Source: Bombella pluederhausensis (GTDB taxonomy: Bacteria > Pseudomonadota > Alphaproteobacteria > Acetobacterales > Acetobacteraceae). Taken from it: a stretch of DNA of 64,000 nucleotides. The notes under the pieces are model-generated. The model was not told the DNA's origin, did not search any database, and saw nothing but the letters and a program-made list of their open reading frames with translations. Position 1 is the first letter of the stretch, and every line of letters starts with the position of its first letter. Below, one piece after another: positions 18,159 through 27,078 of the stretch. A program made the translations under genes and the position numbers. Location of the stretch: assembly GCF_026385525.1 (NCBI RefSeq), contig NZ_JANIDY010000001.1, forward strand, positions 806,001 through 870,000, given 5' to 3'.

Positions 18159-19480
18159 CACGGCTGGAAGCTGATAGGCTGCCCTGCATTGCGGGTAACA
18201 ATCTCATCATCCTGCATCACGACCTGCCCACGCACGATAGTCCCCACAGGCCAACCTGTGACGGTTTTCCCGTCATAAGGTGTCCAACCGGCCGGGGAAG
18301 CAATCCAGTCATTCGTGATGGTCCGCTGCTTCTTCATGTCCACGAGAGTGATGTCAGCATCAAAACCAACAGCCAGACGCCCCTTGTTCGGCAGGCCATA
18401 GACACGGGCTGGACCAGAGGCCATCACATCCACCAGACGGGTCAGGCTTAGCCGCCCTGCATTGACGTGATCCAGCATCAGCGGAACGATCGTCTGCACG
18501 CCTGTCAGCCCTGATGGACATTCCAGCCATGGCAGTTCCTTGGCATCCTTAGGATGAGGTGCGTGGTCGGAAGACACCACATCAACCCGACCATCCCGCA
18601 GAGCTGCCCAGCCTGCTTCAAAATGACGGCGTTCATTCCGCAACGGGGGGTTCATCACGGCCTTGCCGCCCAGACGTTCGTAACATTCCGGCCCTTCGTT
18701 GGTCAGATGATTGACCAGAACCTCCACCGTGGCATGGCGGCGGTTTTCTGCCAGAAGGGTGAACTCCTCCTCCGTTGAAACATGCAGAATATTGATGGGG
18801 CGACCCGTCTTGCGGGACAGAGCCAGAATACGCTGCGTTCCCCGGATGGCACATTCCGCATCCCGCCATTCCGCATGGCAATGATAAGGCTGACCCGGTT
18901 CAAACAGCTTCCGCCGTTCCCGAAGGCGGTATTCATCCTCCGAATGAAACGACACACGGCGATGGCCGGAACGCAGAACAGCCTCAATCCCTTCATCATC
19001 CTCAATCATGAGGTCACCAGTGGAGGAACCAGCAAAGACCTTGACGCCGCAGACGCCTTCTTCCTGCTCGAACTCCGCCAGAAGCGGCGTATTCTCACGG
19101 GTGGCGCCGATATACATGGCAACATCAATGTTTGCCGTCTCCACGATATGCTGACGCTTCCAGTCCAGCATTTTCTTGTCCGTGATGGTCGGATTGGTGT
19201 TCGGCATGTCAAAGACAGCCGTAATCCCCCCCAATGCCGCCGCACGGGTACCCGTCTCCAGCGTTTCTGCTTCCGGCTTGCCGGGGTCACGCAAATGCAC
19301 ATGAGAATCGATCAAACCGGGCAGAACATGCAGCCCCGTAGCATCAATGACACGATCTGCCTCATCGCTGGCAGAAACGGATAGCGAAGCAATCCGCTGA
19401 TCCCGGATACCAATATCAGCCTGCGCCTCACCCCACGGAAATACACACCGTCCATTACGGATTATGAGATCAAAATGCAT
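18158..19480 (-). CDS. pyrC: dihydroorotase (class I)
   Basis: This zinc amidohydrolase closes carbamoyl-aspartate to dihydroorotate in pyrimidine synthesis. The 440-residue length and sequence order indicate the class I (about 45 kDa) form. Metal ligands are seen in GLIDSHVHLRDPG, in HFDMPNTNPT-like (VFDMPNTNPT) and in SSDHAPHPKDAK. AGGGAGA seven bases before the ATG gives the start. The heptosyltransferase gene lies 52 bases upstream in the same direction and may share a transcript. A related non-catalytic or hydantoinase-like role cannot be fully excluded but the motifs favour PyrC. Confidence 0.9.
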   Translation of the reverse strand: MHFDLIIRNGRCVFPWGEAQADIGIRDQRIASLSVSASDEADRVIDATGLHVLPGLIDSHVHLRDPGKPEAETLETGTRAAALGGITAVFDMPNTNPTITDKKMLDWKRQHIVETANIDVAMYIGATRENTPLLAEFEQEEGVCGVKVFAGSSTGDLMIEDDEGIEAVLRSGHRRVSFHSEDEYRLRERRKLFEPGQPYHCHAEWRDAECAIRGTQRILALSRKTGRPINILHVSTEEEFTLLAENRRHATVEVLVNHLTNEGPECYERLGGKAVMNPPLRNERRHFEAGWAALRDGRVDVVSSDHAPHPKDAKELPWLECPSGLTGVQTIVPLMLDHVNAGRLSLTRLVDVMASGPARVYGLPNKGRLAVGFDADITLVDMKKQRTITNDWIASPAGWTPYDGKTVTGWPVGTIVRGQVVMQDDEIVTRNAGQPISFQP

Positions 19481-19531
19481 GATGTCTCCCTGAAAAATAT
19501 CTCATCATTCTATCACACTGATGAACAAATC

Positions 19532-20437
19532 TTACCGCTCTCTGGAGCGTTCATAAAGAGCCATGGCCGCCCGATGAACGTCTTCAGCGCCCAGAAGGGT
19601 CATATCCCCTGCTCCCGGTGAGCCGGGGGCTTCAAGCACCTCTGCCCAGCGCCCTGAGGGCGCATATTGTGTGGCATGGCTGGGGCCGAACAGCCCCAGA
19701 GTAGGTACATCCAGCGCTGCTGACAGATGCATCAAACCTGAATCACTCCCTACAAACAAACAACACCGGGCCAGCAACGCCGCCACCTGCGCCAGTGAAT
19801 AACGCCCTCCCATATCCAGAGCGTCTGGCATGGCGGCCCGTGCTGGAGCGGCCAGCCTATCCTCACGTTCGCCCGGCCCGTAAAACAGAACAGGCCGCAG
19901 ACCGTCTGTTTTCAAACGATCTGCAAAAACCGCAAAAGCCTCTGCTGGCCAGATTTTCGTTTCCGTCCCTGCTGTCGGAGCCAGAGCAACCCACCGCCCC
20001 TGAACAGGCAGCAAGCGGGCAGCTTCCTCCTGTTCGTCCTTTCCCAGCCAGACATACGGGCGATAGGACTGCTGGAACCCAAGAGACCGGGCCTGCTGCT
20101 CCAGCTTCAGCCCTGCCTGCCTTCCGCCTCTCACAACATATCGAAACCGGCTCCAGACCCCATAAGCCAGAGGCGATGACCGAAGATCGATCACCGCCTC
20201 CCAGCGATACCGCACGACCTCCCGCCATAAGGCCAGCCAGTGCCGATTATGAGATTTCTTTTCCACCACAATGATGCGCTCGCACCGTGGCATGTACCGA
20301 AACAAGTCCTGCACAGCCGGACCACAAGCAATCGTGAACCGGGCTTGCGGGTATCGTTCCATCATCCCGGCCAGTGCCCCCATGGCAATCACGGCATCAC
20401 CAAGACGATGCGCCGTGATAAAAAGGACACGCTTCAC
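19532..20437 (-). CDS. glycosyltransferase family 9 (LPS heptosyltransferase-like)
   Basis: The 301-residue enzyme has the two-Rossmann GT-B fold of ADP-heptose:LPS heptosyltransferases. Seen are RVLFITAHRLGDAVIAMGAL at the start, VALAPTAGTETKIWPAEAFA before the donor lobe and LFVGSDSGLMHLSAALDVPTLGLFG, the family signature, near the C-terminus. It should add heptose (or a related sugar) to the LPS inner core on the cytoplasmic face; whether it is WaaC- or WaaF-like is not clear. The start overlaps the dnaQ stop as ATGA, placing it at the end of a coaE-dnaQ unit. Confidence 0.88.
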   Translation of the reverse strand: MKRVLFITAHRLGDAVIAMGALAGMMERYPQARFTIACGPAVQDLFRYMPRCERIIVVEKKSHNRHWLALWREVVRYRWEAVIDLRSSPLAYGVWSRFRYVVRGGRQAGLKLEQQARSLGFQQSYRPYVWLGKDEQEEAARLLPVQGRWVALAPTAGTETKIWPAEAFAVFADRLKTDGLRPVLFYGPGEREDRLAAPARAAMPDALDMGGRYSLAQVAALLARCCLFVGSDSGLMHLSAALDVPTLGLFGPSHATQYAPSGRWAEVLEAPGSPGAGDMTLLGAEDVHRAAMALYERSRER

Positions 20438-21129
20438 TCCTGCAACCAGATCGGGTCTGACAGGGTTTTCAGAAACTCAGCATGACGGGCCAGAGTGGCG
20501 TCATCCGGTGGCAACATGGGGCGGGCTTTACGACCCGTTACGGCCTTACGTTTTTTCGGCCCACCAGATGTAGAAGATTGCTGCCGGTCACTCCCCAGCC
20601 CAAGGCCACGCTGTCGCCCGCCAATCAGCTCCACATACACATCAGCCAGAAGACGACAGTCCAGAAGGGCATTGTGAGTGCCACGTTCGGAAAGATCGAT
20701 CCCGAAACGGCGGCAGAGCGCATCCAGATTAGCGGGCATACCGGGGAATTTCTTCCGGGCCATGATGACGGTATCAATGGCACGGCTGTCGTAATCCAGC
20801 GGCTGACGCCCTGCCCGCTTCAGCTCTGCATTAATAAACTTGAAGTCGAACGGCGCATTATGAGCGATCATTTTCCCATCACCGATGAAGTTCAGAAACT
20901 CATCGGCAATGTCAGCAAAAAGAGGCTTTCCCTCAAGGTCAGCCAGCGTGAAACCGTGAACCTTCGTAGCCTCGGGGGGGATATCCCGCTCGGGATTCAC
21001 CAGCACATGAAAGTAATTGCCCGTTCGCAGGTCATTCACCAGCTCCAGAGCAGCAATTTCGATCACCCTGTCCCCAGTATCCGGGTCCAGCCCTGTCGTC
21101 TCGGTATCAAAGAGAATGGAACGGGTCAT
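20434..21129 (-). CDS. dnaQ: DNA polymerase III epsilon subunit (3'-5' proofreading exonuclease)
   Basis: The 231-residue product is the DEDDh proofreading subunit of the replicase. Exo I is FDTETTGLD (Asp and Glu), Exo II is AHNAPFDFKF, and Exo III epsilon is HNALLDCRLLADVY (His and Asp). The C-terminal tail (about residues 185-231) is linked by a Gln/Ser/Gly-rich stretch and likely contacts alpha. I start at MTRSILFDTE; the longer reading extends into coaE. The start codon lies one base past the coaE stop (TGACATG). The alpha subunit gene is at the right edge of the window. Confidence 0.94.
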   Translation of the reverse strand: MTRSILFDTETTGLDPDTGDRVIEIAALELVNDLRTGNYFHVLVNPERDIPPEATKVHGFTLADLEGKPLFADIADEFLNFIGDGKMIAHNAPFDFKFINAELKRAGRQPLDYDSRAIDTVIMARKKFPGMPANLDALCRRFGIDLSERGTHNALLDCRLLADVYVELIGGRQRGLGLGSDRQQSSTSGGPKKRKAVTGRKARPMLPPDDATLARHAEFLKTLSDPIWLQE

Positions 21130-21130
21130 G

Positions 21131-21739
21131 TCATTGTCTTTCACGCAGCAGAGAAGCCAGAAGGGCACGGACCTGACGGGCCGCACAGGCACGAGACAGG
21201 CCCGTTTTTATCACGATATCCGCCCGGCGTCGCCTTTCCCGGTCTGGCATCTGGCGGGCCAGCAGAGTCTTCGCATCTGCTTCACTCATCCGTCCTCCCT
21301 TCCGATAACGCTGCCGAATACGGGATAACCGGACAGACAGCGGCGCCAGCGCCACCATGACGAGCGTGCAGTCCCGGTCCGCTCCCGTTTCCCACAAAAG
21401 GGGAATATCCAGCACGCATAACGGCACCTGACGAGACCGGCAACGCCGCAGAAATGCCTTCCTCTCCTGCCGGACCAGTGGATGAATGATGGCCTCCAGC
21501 CGGGGCAGGACAGTCTGATCGGCCGCTATCAGGCGGCGCAGAGCTGCCCTGTCCAGCACACCATCATGCACGATGCCGGGAAAAGCCTTTTGCAGAGCCG
21601 GAATAGCCCGCCCGTAAGGGGCCTGAAGCTGCCGCACGCAGGCATCAGCATCGAAAACAGGAACACCTGCCTGACGGAACAGAGACGCAACCGTACTCTT
21701 TCCTGCCGCCATGCCGCCCGTCAGCCCCAGAACCTTCAC
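21131..21739 (-). CDS. coaE: dephospho-CoA kinase
   Basis: CoaE phosphorylates dephospho-CoA in the last step of coenzyme A synthesis. The 202-residue protein starts MKVLGLTGGMAAGKSTVASLF with the P-loop, then VFDADACVRQL and LCVLDIPLLWETG, which are family motifs. It lies between aroE and dnaQ on the same strand, a common alphaproteobacterial order (aroE-coaE-dnaQ). The gap to aroE is 16 bases. Confidence 0.95.
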   Translation of the reverse strand: MKVLGLTGGMAAGKSTVASLFRQAGVPVFDADACVRQLQAPYGRAIPALQKAFPGIVHDGVLDRAALRRLIAADQTVLPRLEAIIHPLVRQERKAFLRRCRSRQVPLCVLDIPLLWETGADRDCTLVMVALAPLSVRLSRIRQRYRKGGRMSEADAKTLLARQMPDRERRRRADIVIKTGLSRACAARQVRALLASLLRERQ

Positions 21740-21755
21740 GCACGAACCTCATCCA

Positions 21756-22604
21756 TCATGACAGGCCATGTCTGGCAAGGTCCTTCGCCAGAAGGTCGAA
21801 ACTGGCTTCATCGGCATCTGGCAGGACACCAAACCATGCCTGAAACCCGGCCCGTGCCTGACAGATCAGCATCCCCAACCCGTCCACGGTGCGAAATCCA
21901 TGCTTCTGCGCTGCCTTCAGCAGAGGTGTCTGTCGTGGCGTATAAACGATATCCGCCACGCTCAACCCAGCCTGTCCCGCCTGCAATAGAGCGGGCCAGT
22001 CCATGTCTCCACGACCACCCATACCGAGCGATGTTGCATTAACGAGAAGGCTCATCTCTCCCAGTCGGTCAGGCCATTCTGCCCAGTCCAGAACCGTTCC
22101 GGCTCCCAGAGCCTGCACAAGAGCCTCGGCCCGGGTTGCCGTACGGTTTGAAATGAAAACCTCACAGCCCCGATCCTGCAAGGCAGCGGCCACAGCCCGG
22201 GCGGCCCCACCGGCACCAAGAATGAGGGCACGCCCTTCTAACGTAACGCCATGCGCCAGAAGATTATCGCAGAACCCAGTCCCATCCGTGCAGTCACCAA
22301 TGATCCGCCCCTCTACAAAACGCAGCGTGTTGGCGGCTCCGGCCCGGCGGGCTGTCTCTGTCAGCTCATCACAGAGGCGGAAAGCCTCCTCCTTGTGCGG
22401 AATCGTGACATTCACCCCGCAGAAGCCCGCTGCGGCCAATCCTCTCAGGGCAGCTTCCAGCTGTCCCGGCTCGACTGGCAAAGGAACATAGGCCCCATTA
22501 ACCTGATGCACACGGCACCAGTGATTATGCAGCATGGGAGAACGGGAATGCTCGACCGGCCAGCCAATCACCCCGGCCAGTCTGGTCCTGCCATCTATTG
22601 TCAC
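21756..22604 (-). CDS. aroE: shikimate dehydrogenase
   Basis: AroE reduces 3-dehydroshikimate with NADPH in the aromatic amino acid pathway. Motifs: GVIGWPVEHSRSPMLHN (substrate Ser residues), VNVTIPHKE (catalytic Lys), ILGAGGAARAVAAAL (cofactor loop), SNRTATRAE and NATSLGM. The best start is a GTG at 22604 that overlaps the hutG-like stop as GTGA and has GGAAGGA eight bases upstream; the longer reading begins with an unsupported TTG at 22628. The product would be 282 residues. Confidence 0.94.
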   Translation of the reverse strand: MTIDGRTRLAGVIGWPVEHSRSPMLHNHWCRVHQVNGAYVPLPVEPGQLEAALRGLAAAGFCGVNVTIPHKEEAFRLCDELTETARRAGAANTLRFVEGRIIGDCTDGTGFCDNLLAHGVTLEGRALILGAGGAARAVAAALQDRGCEVFISNRTATRAEALVQALGAGTVLDWAEWPDRLGEMSLLVNATSLGMGGRGDMDWPALLQAGQAGLSVADIVYTPRQTPLLKAAQKHGFRTVDGLGMLICQARAGFQAWFGVLPDADEASFDLLAKDLARHGLS

Positions 22605-23392
22605 ACCATGTCCTTCCGTTTTTCCCAAAAGAGAGGCAGCAGCCGGGCCAAACGCTCCGCCCAGAGACGCTGCCCAACCTCATCACTGATGAGGTCCTGC
22701 CTTATCTCAATTTCCAGAGCCGGCAAATTCCGCCGCCCGGCATGATACGGCACGCTATATTCGTTCTGCACGTTCAGAACATAAGGCTGATTATCCCCGA
22801 CACAGAGGCTGCCTTCATCTTCCAGAAGCCCCCTCATCAGTCTGGCTGAATGCGGGTCATGATCGTGCAGAAGGCCTATGTCCCAAGGGCGTTTCTGCCC
22901 ATCCTGCATGGCTGGTGTAAAACTATGCAGAGAGACAAACAGAGTTTCATCCAGTGCCCTCAGGGCAAGCTGACGCTCAATCTCATCATGATAAGCGTGA
23001 AGGATAGTCTCCTCCCGCTGCATCCTCTCCACTGCTGAGAGCCCCTGATTCCCGAGCACGGGAGCACCATCGCTGACGGGTGGAATGGAAGTCGGATGCC
23101 CTGCTGCCCGATTACAGTCAATTACAAGGCGGGAATAGACCTGCTCCACAAGCAGGCAGCCAAGAGCCTGCTGGAGATGTCGGCCCACTTCCCTGATGCC
23201 AATATCATAGGCGATATGCCGGTCCCATTCCGACCGGGGCAGGCCCAGATCACCAAGCCTTTCTGGCACAACCCGCCCAGCATGATCGCTGATGAGAAAA
23301 AAGGGACTATCAACCACTGCCTGATGGATATGATAAGGCTGTGCTTCATCCTTTCCCAAAAGGGAAATTTCTGTCCCATTCTGCTGGCTCAT
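22601..23392 (-). CDS. N-formylglutamate amidohydrolase family protein
   Basis: The 263-residue protein belongs to the family that splits N-formyl-L-glutamate into formate and glutamate. Visible motifs are FFLISDHAGRVVPERLG, DRHIAYDIG, SRLVIDCNR and FVSLHSFTP, with likely metal ligands among the His and Glu residues. No hut genes are nearby, and the context is aroE-coaE-dnaQ, so a role in histidine breakdown is unproven; related proteins occur widely in alphaproteobacteria at this type of locus. The ATG at 23392 has AGGAC nine bases upstream; the longer frame lies in the upstream gene. Confidence 0.85.
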   Translation of the reverse strand: MSQQNGTEISLLGKDEAQPYHIHQAVVDSPFFLISDHAGRVVPERLGDLGLPRSEWDRHIAYDIGIREVGRHLQQALGCLLVEQVYSRLVIDCNRAAGHPTSIPPVSDGAPVLGNQGLSAVERMQREETILHAYHDEIERQLALRALDETLFVSLHSFTPAMQDGQKRPWDIGLLHDHDPHSARLMRGLLEDEGSLCVGDNQPYVLNVQNEYSVPYHAGRRNLPALEIEIRQDLISDEVGQRLWAERLARLLPLFWEKRKDMV

Positions 23393-23402
23393 CGTGACCG
23401 TC

Positions 23403-23975
23403 CTATTCAACCTGATGAAGAAGGGACCGGACCGTACTGGCCGCCGCTGAATCCTTCCACTCCACACCACCATCAGAAATGGCCCGTACCTGCCCCTGTG
23501 CATCAACAAGCAATGTCATGGGCAGGCCCGGCTCCTGAAGGCTTTTCAGGAAGGGATCAACAGCCTCATGCTCCGCTACCCAGACGGGCAACCCTTCAGC
23601 ATGAAGATGAGGCAGTGCCGCCTGCACTTTCTCCGGCGGGCCACTATCCAGCGCCACAGGGATAACCGGCAGATCAGGATTTTTATCCAGAAACGCCGCC
23701 AGCTGCGGCAGCTCCTCACGGCAGGGCGTGCACCATGTTGCCCAGAGATGCAGCATGTAAGGCTTGCCTGTCTGCATAGGCAAAGTTGCCTTCGTACCAC
23801 CCAGCCCCGTGATAGGCAGCGTGACAGGAGCAGACAAAGCCGGTTCTGGCTCCAGCTCTTGCAGGCTCTGCAACGCCTCAGCCTGTGCACAATTGTGCCA
23901 CAAGCCCACAGCCGCTACACTCAGCCAGCCCGCCAGAACGGCGCACGTACGAATCTTTTTCCAGTTTCTGATCAT
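23403..23975 (-). CDS. TlpA-like periplasmic thiol-disulfide oxidoreductase
   Basis: The 190-residue product has an N-terminal signal or anchor ([20 protein letters not shown], with Ala-rich cleavage near NCAQAEA) and a thioredoxin domain whose active site is [13 protein letters not shown]. The cis-Pro loop is GLPMTLLVD. It should act in the periplasm, in cytochrome c or other disulfide reduction. AGGA six bases before the ATG at 23975 makes this the best start; an upstream ATG at 23987 would overlap the argH start codon. A TlpA-type gene divergent from argH-lptM is common in alphaproteobacteria. Confidence 0.88.
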   Translation of the reverse strand: MIRNWKKIRTCAVLAGWLSVAAVGLWHNCAQAEALQSLQELEPEPALSAPVTLPITGLGGTKATLPMQTGKPYMLHLWATWCTPCREELPQLAAFLDKNPDLPVIPVALDSGPPEKVQAALPHLHAEGLPVWVAEHEAVDPFLKSLQEPGLPMTLLVDAQGQVRAISDGGVEWKDSAAASTVRSLLHQVE

Positions 23976-23985
23976 ATCGGTCCTC

Positions 23986-25431
23986 ATGACGCACAATAAT
24001 ACCAGCAACGCTTCCCCTGCAAACAAACCAGCCAGCGCAGAGGCTGCCAACCCCCAGTGGGGTGGCCGTTTTGCCAGCGGTCCAGCAGCCATCATGGAAG
24101 AAATCAACGCTTCCATCGGGTTCGACAGAATTCTCTGGCGGCAGGATATCCGTGGCTCCCTCGCCCATGCCGCCATGCTCCGCAAGGTTGGCCTGCTGAC
24201 AGAACAGGAAGAAGCTGAAATCCAGCAGGGTCTGGCAGACATTGCCAAAGAAATTGAAGAAGGCCGCTTTGCCTTCTCTCCTGCGCTGGAAGATATTCAC
24301 ATGAATATCGAATCCCGCCTTTCCGAACGGATTGGCGAAGCTGGCAAGCGCCTGCACACAGCCCGCTCCCGTAACGACCAGATCGCCACCGATTTCCGCC
24401 TCTGGGTGCGTGATTCCATTGATGGTATTCTGGAACAGACCGAAGCCCTGATGCGGACCCTCGCTCGCCGTGCGCTGGAATATCACGATACGCCCATGCC
24501 GGGCTTTACCCATCTTCAGGTTGCCCAGCCTGTCACGTTTGGTCATCATCTGCTGGCCTATGTGGAAATGCTGGCCCGGGATGCCTCCCGCCTGCGTGAT
24601 GCCCGCCGCCGTATGAATGAGTGTCCGCTCGGTTCCGCTGCCCTTGCCGGGACATCCTTCCCCATCGACCGGGACATGACGGCGCAGGCCCTCGGCTTCG
24701 ACCGCCCGACCGCGAACTCGCTGGATGCCGTGTCTGACCGTGATTTTGCGCTGGAATATCTGTCTGTCCTCTCCATGGAGGCCATGCATTTATCCCGTCT
24801 TTCTGAAGAAATCGTGCAATGGGCCTCTGCTGCCTTCAATTTTGTTCACCTGTCCGATGCCTTCACCACCGGCTCCTCCATCATGCCGCAGAAGCGCAAC
24901 CCGGATGCCGCTGAGCTGGTTCGTGCCAAAGTAGGCCGTATCACGGGCGATCTCATCGGGCTTCTAACCGTCATGAAAGGTCTGCCGCTGGCCTATGCGA
25001 AGGACACACAGGAAGATAAAGAACCTGTCTTTGACGCCACAACAGCCATCACCCTGTCGCTGGCTGCCATGGAAGGCATGATCCGTGACCTGAAGCCCAA
25101 TAAGGAGCGTATGCGAGAACTGGCCGGAGCTGGCTTCTCCACAGCGACAGACCTTGCCGACTGGCTCGTCCGGGAACTGCGCCTGCCCTTCCGTACGGCC
25201 CATCACGTTACGGGCCGTCTGGTCAGTCTGGCAGAGCAGAAAGGCTGTGATCTGGCTGATCTGTCCCTCGAGGAAATGCAGGCCGTGGAATCTGGTATCA
25301 ATGCGTCCCTCTATGATGTGCTGACCGTAGAATCCTCCCTCGCCTCCCGTACCAGCCACGGCGGTACGGCTCCGGCCAATGTTCAGGCACAGGCCAAGGC
25401 ATGGCTGGACCGGCTCTCAACGGAGAAATGA
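23986..25431 (+). CDS. argH: argininosuccinate lyase
   Basis: ArgH splits argininosuccinate into arginine and fumarate. The 481-residue sequence contains [20 protein letters not shown] at the start, [37 protein letters not shown] and the fumarase/lyase signature [12 protein letters not shown]. The ATG at 23986 is only 10 bases from the divergent TlpA start and has no clear ribosome site. A 4-nt ATGA overlap links it to the small LptM-like lipoprotein gene. Confidence 0.96.
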   Translation: MTHNNTSNASPANKPASAEAANPQWGGRFASGPAAIMEEINASIGFDRILWRQDIRGSLAHAAMLRKVGLLTEQEEAEIQQGLADIAKEIEEGRFAFSPALEDIHMNIESRLSERIGEAGKRLHTARSRNDQIATDFRLWVRDSIDGILEQTEALMRTLARRALEYHDTPMPGFTHLQVAQPVTFGHHLLAYVEMLARDASRLRDARRRMNECPLGSAALAGTSFPIDRDMTAQALGFDRPTANSLDAVSDRDFALEYLSVLSMEAMHLSRLSEEIVQWASAAFNFVHLSDAFTTGSSIMPQKRNPDAAELVRAKVGRITGDLIGLLTVMKGLPLAYAKDTQEDKEPVFDATTAITLSLAAMEGMIRDLKPNKERMRELAGAGFSTATDLADWLVRELRLPFRTAHHVTGRLVSLAEQKGCDLADLSLEEMQAVESGINASLYDVLTVESSLASRTSHGGTAPANVQAQAKAWLDRLSTEK

Positions 25432-25592
25432 TCGTGCGTTTTCTTCAGTCTTCTATCATGATGAGGGCCGCTTTGGCCCTCATGAGCGGCGTCCTGCTTC
25501 TGGGGCTCTCCGCCTGTGGCCGACCGGGGGCTCCTAAGGCACCCGGCCCTTCTGACAAGATCACCTACCCGCAGATTTACCCGCCTGAATAA
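25428..25592 (+). CDS. LptM-like (YifL) small lipoprotein
   Basis: A 54-residue lipoprotein: the hydrophobic stretch [17 protein letters not shown] ends in a lipobox with Cys at about residue 30, and the mature part begins [13 protein letters not shown] and ends YPQIYPPE, the pattern of the short lipoproteins encoded after argH in alphaproteobacteria. LptM in E. coli helps mature the LptD/E LPS translocon; this role is transferred by family only. The start overlaps the argH stop as ATGA. In many genomes lysA follows, but here a terminator and an orphan gene follow instead. Confidence 0.82.
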   Translation: MIVRFLQSSIMMRAALALMSGVLLLGLSACGRPGAPKAPGPSDKITYPQIYPPE

Positions 25593-25617
25593 GACAGGCA
25601 CCGTACACCCCACCACT

Positions 25618-25662
25618 AAACGGGCCGTGAACAGTTATCCCCCTGTTCCGGCCCGTTTTTTT
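25618..25662 (+). terminator. rho-independent terminator after argH-lptM
   Basis: AACGGGCCG (25619-25627) pairs with CGGCCCGTT (25649-25657), extended by GAACAG/CTGTTC, then a run of seven T residues. It ends the argH transcript. Confidence 0.92.
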
Positions 25663-25837
25663 AACGAAAAACCGACAAGTCCCTAAAGAACAGGATGGGC
25701 TTGTTATAAATTGTTAAATGATCCGTAAATAGGCAGAAATAATAATACCCTAAAATGATCTCTATTAATTCATATTTTCCATAGAATTCCCGCCTACCAT
25801 ACCCTCCATAGGCCGTTTTTCGTGCAGGGTAATCGTT
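25663..25837. other. AT-rich non-coding stretch before an orphan gene
   Basis: This stretch is much richer in A and T than the rest of the window. It holds a tandem TTGTTAtaaa/TTGTTAaatg at 25701-25720 and TAATAATA and TTAATTCATATTTT runs. It probably holds the promoter of the next gene, but no -35/-10 pair with normal spacing stands out. A minus-strand reading frame here (25661-26035) looks non-coding. Confidence 0.5.
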
Positions 25838-26272
25838 ATGACCACGCTGATAGAAACCATTCTGGAAAATCCAGCCCAATATGGCTTCATGCAGACGAGC
25901 AACATAGCCCATTTCCAGCTCCCTCCCGCCATTGAGGCAGGACCGAGCCTGAAAACTCTTTCCGGCGATGTGATTCCCTGCCAGCGTTGTAACGGCCTCT
26001 GGTACAATTTCGTCCTGCCCACCGAGACATCTCATCTCCTGCTTGATATGGCATCGCCAGACGTTCTAGACAGAACCATCGCAGAGCTGACCCTGTTCGT
26101 AGGCGCACGGGAATGGTCCTTGCCTATCCCCTCCATGCAAACTACGGCCCAAAATGGCAGGGGACGGATGGTACAGATCAATCTACCGCCTATGCCCCAT
26201 TGGGTGCAGGGCCTTCTCTGCATCCGACTGGGCCCTGCCGAGCGCAACTATCTTGAGCAGGAAGCCGCCTGA
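25838..26272 (+). CDS. orphan protein, 144 aa, with a CxxC pair
   Basis: I do not recognise this protein. It has no signal peptide or membrane helix. Residues 40-60 read LKTLSGDVIPCQRCNGLWYNF with a CxxC pair that could bind metal or be redox-active; the second half is hydrophobic with Trp (GAREWSLPIPS, PPMPHWVQGLLCIRLG) and ends in Glu/Ala. No ribosome site precedes the ATG. It stands alone between the argH terminator and a convergent MBL hydrolase gene, downstream of an AT-rich stretch. Codon use in the body looks ordinary for the window, so it may be real but lineage-specific. Confidence 0.6.
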   Translation: MTTLIETILENPAQYGFMQTSNIAHFQLPPAIEAGPSLKTLSGDVIPCQRCNGLWYNFVLPTETSHLLLDMASPDVLDRTIAELTLFVGAREWSLPIPSMQTTAQNGRGRMVQINLPPMPHWVQGLLCIRLGPAERNYLEQEAA

Positions 26273-26289
26273 GAGCTGAGAAGTCTTCT

Positions 26290-27078
26290 TCAGGCAGCCA
26301 GCACCATTCCATCCCATGCGGGCCTGACATCTTCTGGCAATGTCTGGCAGAGGGCACCATAATCCATATCCGGCCCCATATGGGTCAGGATCGTGCTCTG
26401 GGGCTGAAACTGCTGACGCCATTCCATCACTCGGCCAAGCCAGCCATGAGAGGGATGCGCCTCCCGCTGAAAGCAGCCAACAACCCAGCAGGACAGGCCA
26501 TGCAACATGGCCTGTGCTTCTTCCGGAAAGCTCTCTACATCCGTGCAGTATGCAAAAGAGCCAAAACGAATACCTAGGCTCGTTGTCCAGCCATGTTTCT
26601 GCGGAAAAACATGTCCCTCCAACGGGCCAATCTTTATAGGGCCGTGATCTGGAATTTCCTGCACATCGAAGGAAGGACGGTAGAACGTCCCCCCTTCCCA
26701 AGGCCGAAAAGCGTAATCAAAGCGCTGCCTCAACTCCGCCAGCACGTCCGCAGTGGCCAGAAGTGGAATGGGACGGCCAATCACCCGGTTAACGGCCCGC
26801 AGCTCATCCAGCCCGCCAATATGGTCGCTGTGAGCGTGCGTATAAAACACGGCATCAATATGGGTCAGCCCGTTCGCCAGCATCTGCTGACGAATATCCG
26901 GGCCGCTATCGACTAAAAGACGGAACCCTTCATGCTCAATCACGATGGAGGAACGCAAACGGTGGTTCTTAGGGTTTGCCGGATCGCATACCCCCCAGAT
27001 ACCCGTATCCGTTCCTTCCTCACCCCCGATCATGGGAACACCAGCGGAGCCACCACAACCGAGAATCGTGATCTTCAT
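26290..27078 (-). CDS. MBL-fold metallo-hydrolase (PhnP-like)
   Basis: The 262-residue hydrolase carries the metal-binding THAHSDHIGGLD motif and starts MKITILGCGGSAGVP, typical of the group that includes PhnP phosphodiesterase and tRNase Z relatives. Further ligands are in the DHGP, CTDVESFPE and LTHMGPDMD segments. Its substrate is not known. Its start overlaps the tatD stop as ATGA. The order metG-tatD-MBL is a conserved alphaproteobacterial trio, which suggests a housekeeping nucleotide or RNA role, not phosphonate breakdown. Confidence 0.9.
   Translation of the reverse strand: MKITILGCGGSAGVPMIGGEEGTDTGIWGVCDPANPKNHRLRSSIVIEHEGFRLLVDSGPDIRQQMLANGLTHIDAVFYTHAHSDHIGGLDELRAVNRVIGRPIPLLATADVLAELRQRFDYAFRPWEGGTFYRPSFDVQEIPDHGPIKIGPLEGHVFPQKHGWTTSLGIRFGSFAYCTDVESFPEEAQAMLHGLSCWVVGCFQREAHPSHGWLGRVMEWRQQFQPQSTILTHMGPDMDYGALCQTLPEDVRPAWDGMVLAA

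Noticed and set aside
23878-24789. 303-codon minus-strand frame opposite argH
   Set aside because: It is antisense to argH and overlaps the TlpA-like gene in another frame.
25661-26035. Minus-strand 124-codon frame in the AT-rich island
   Set aside because: It overlaps the orphan gene and includes non-coding AT-rich DNA; no ribosome site or domain.
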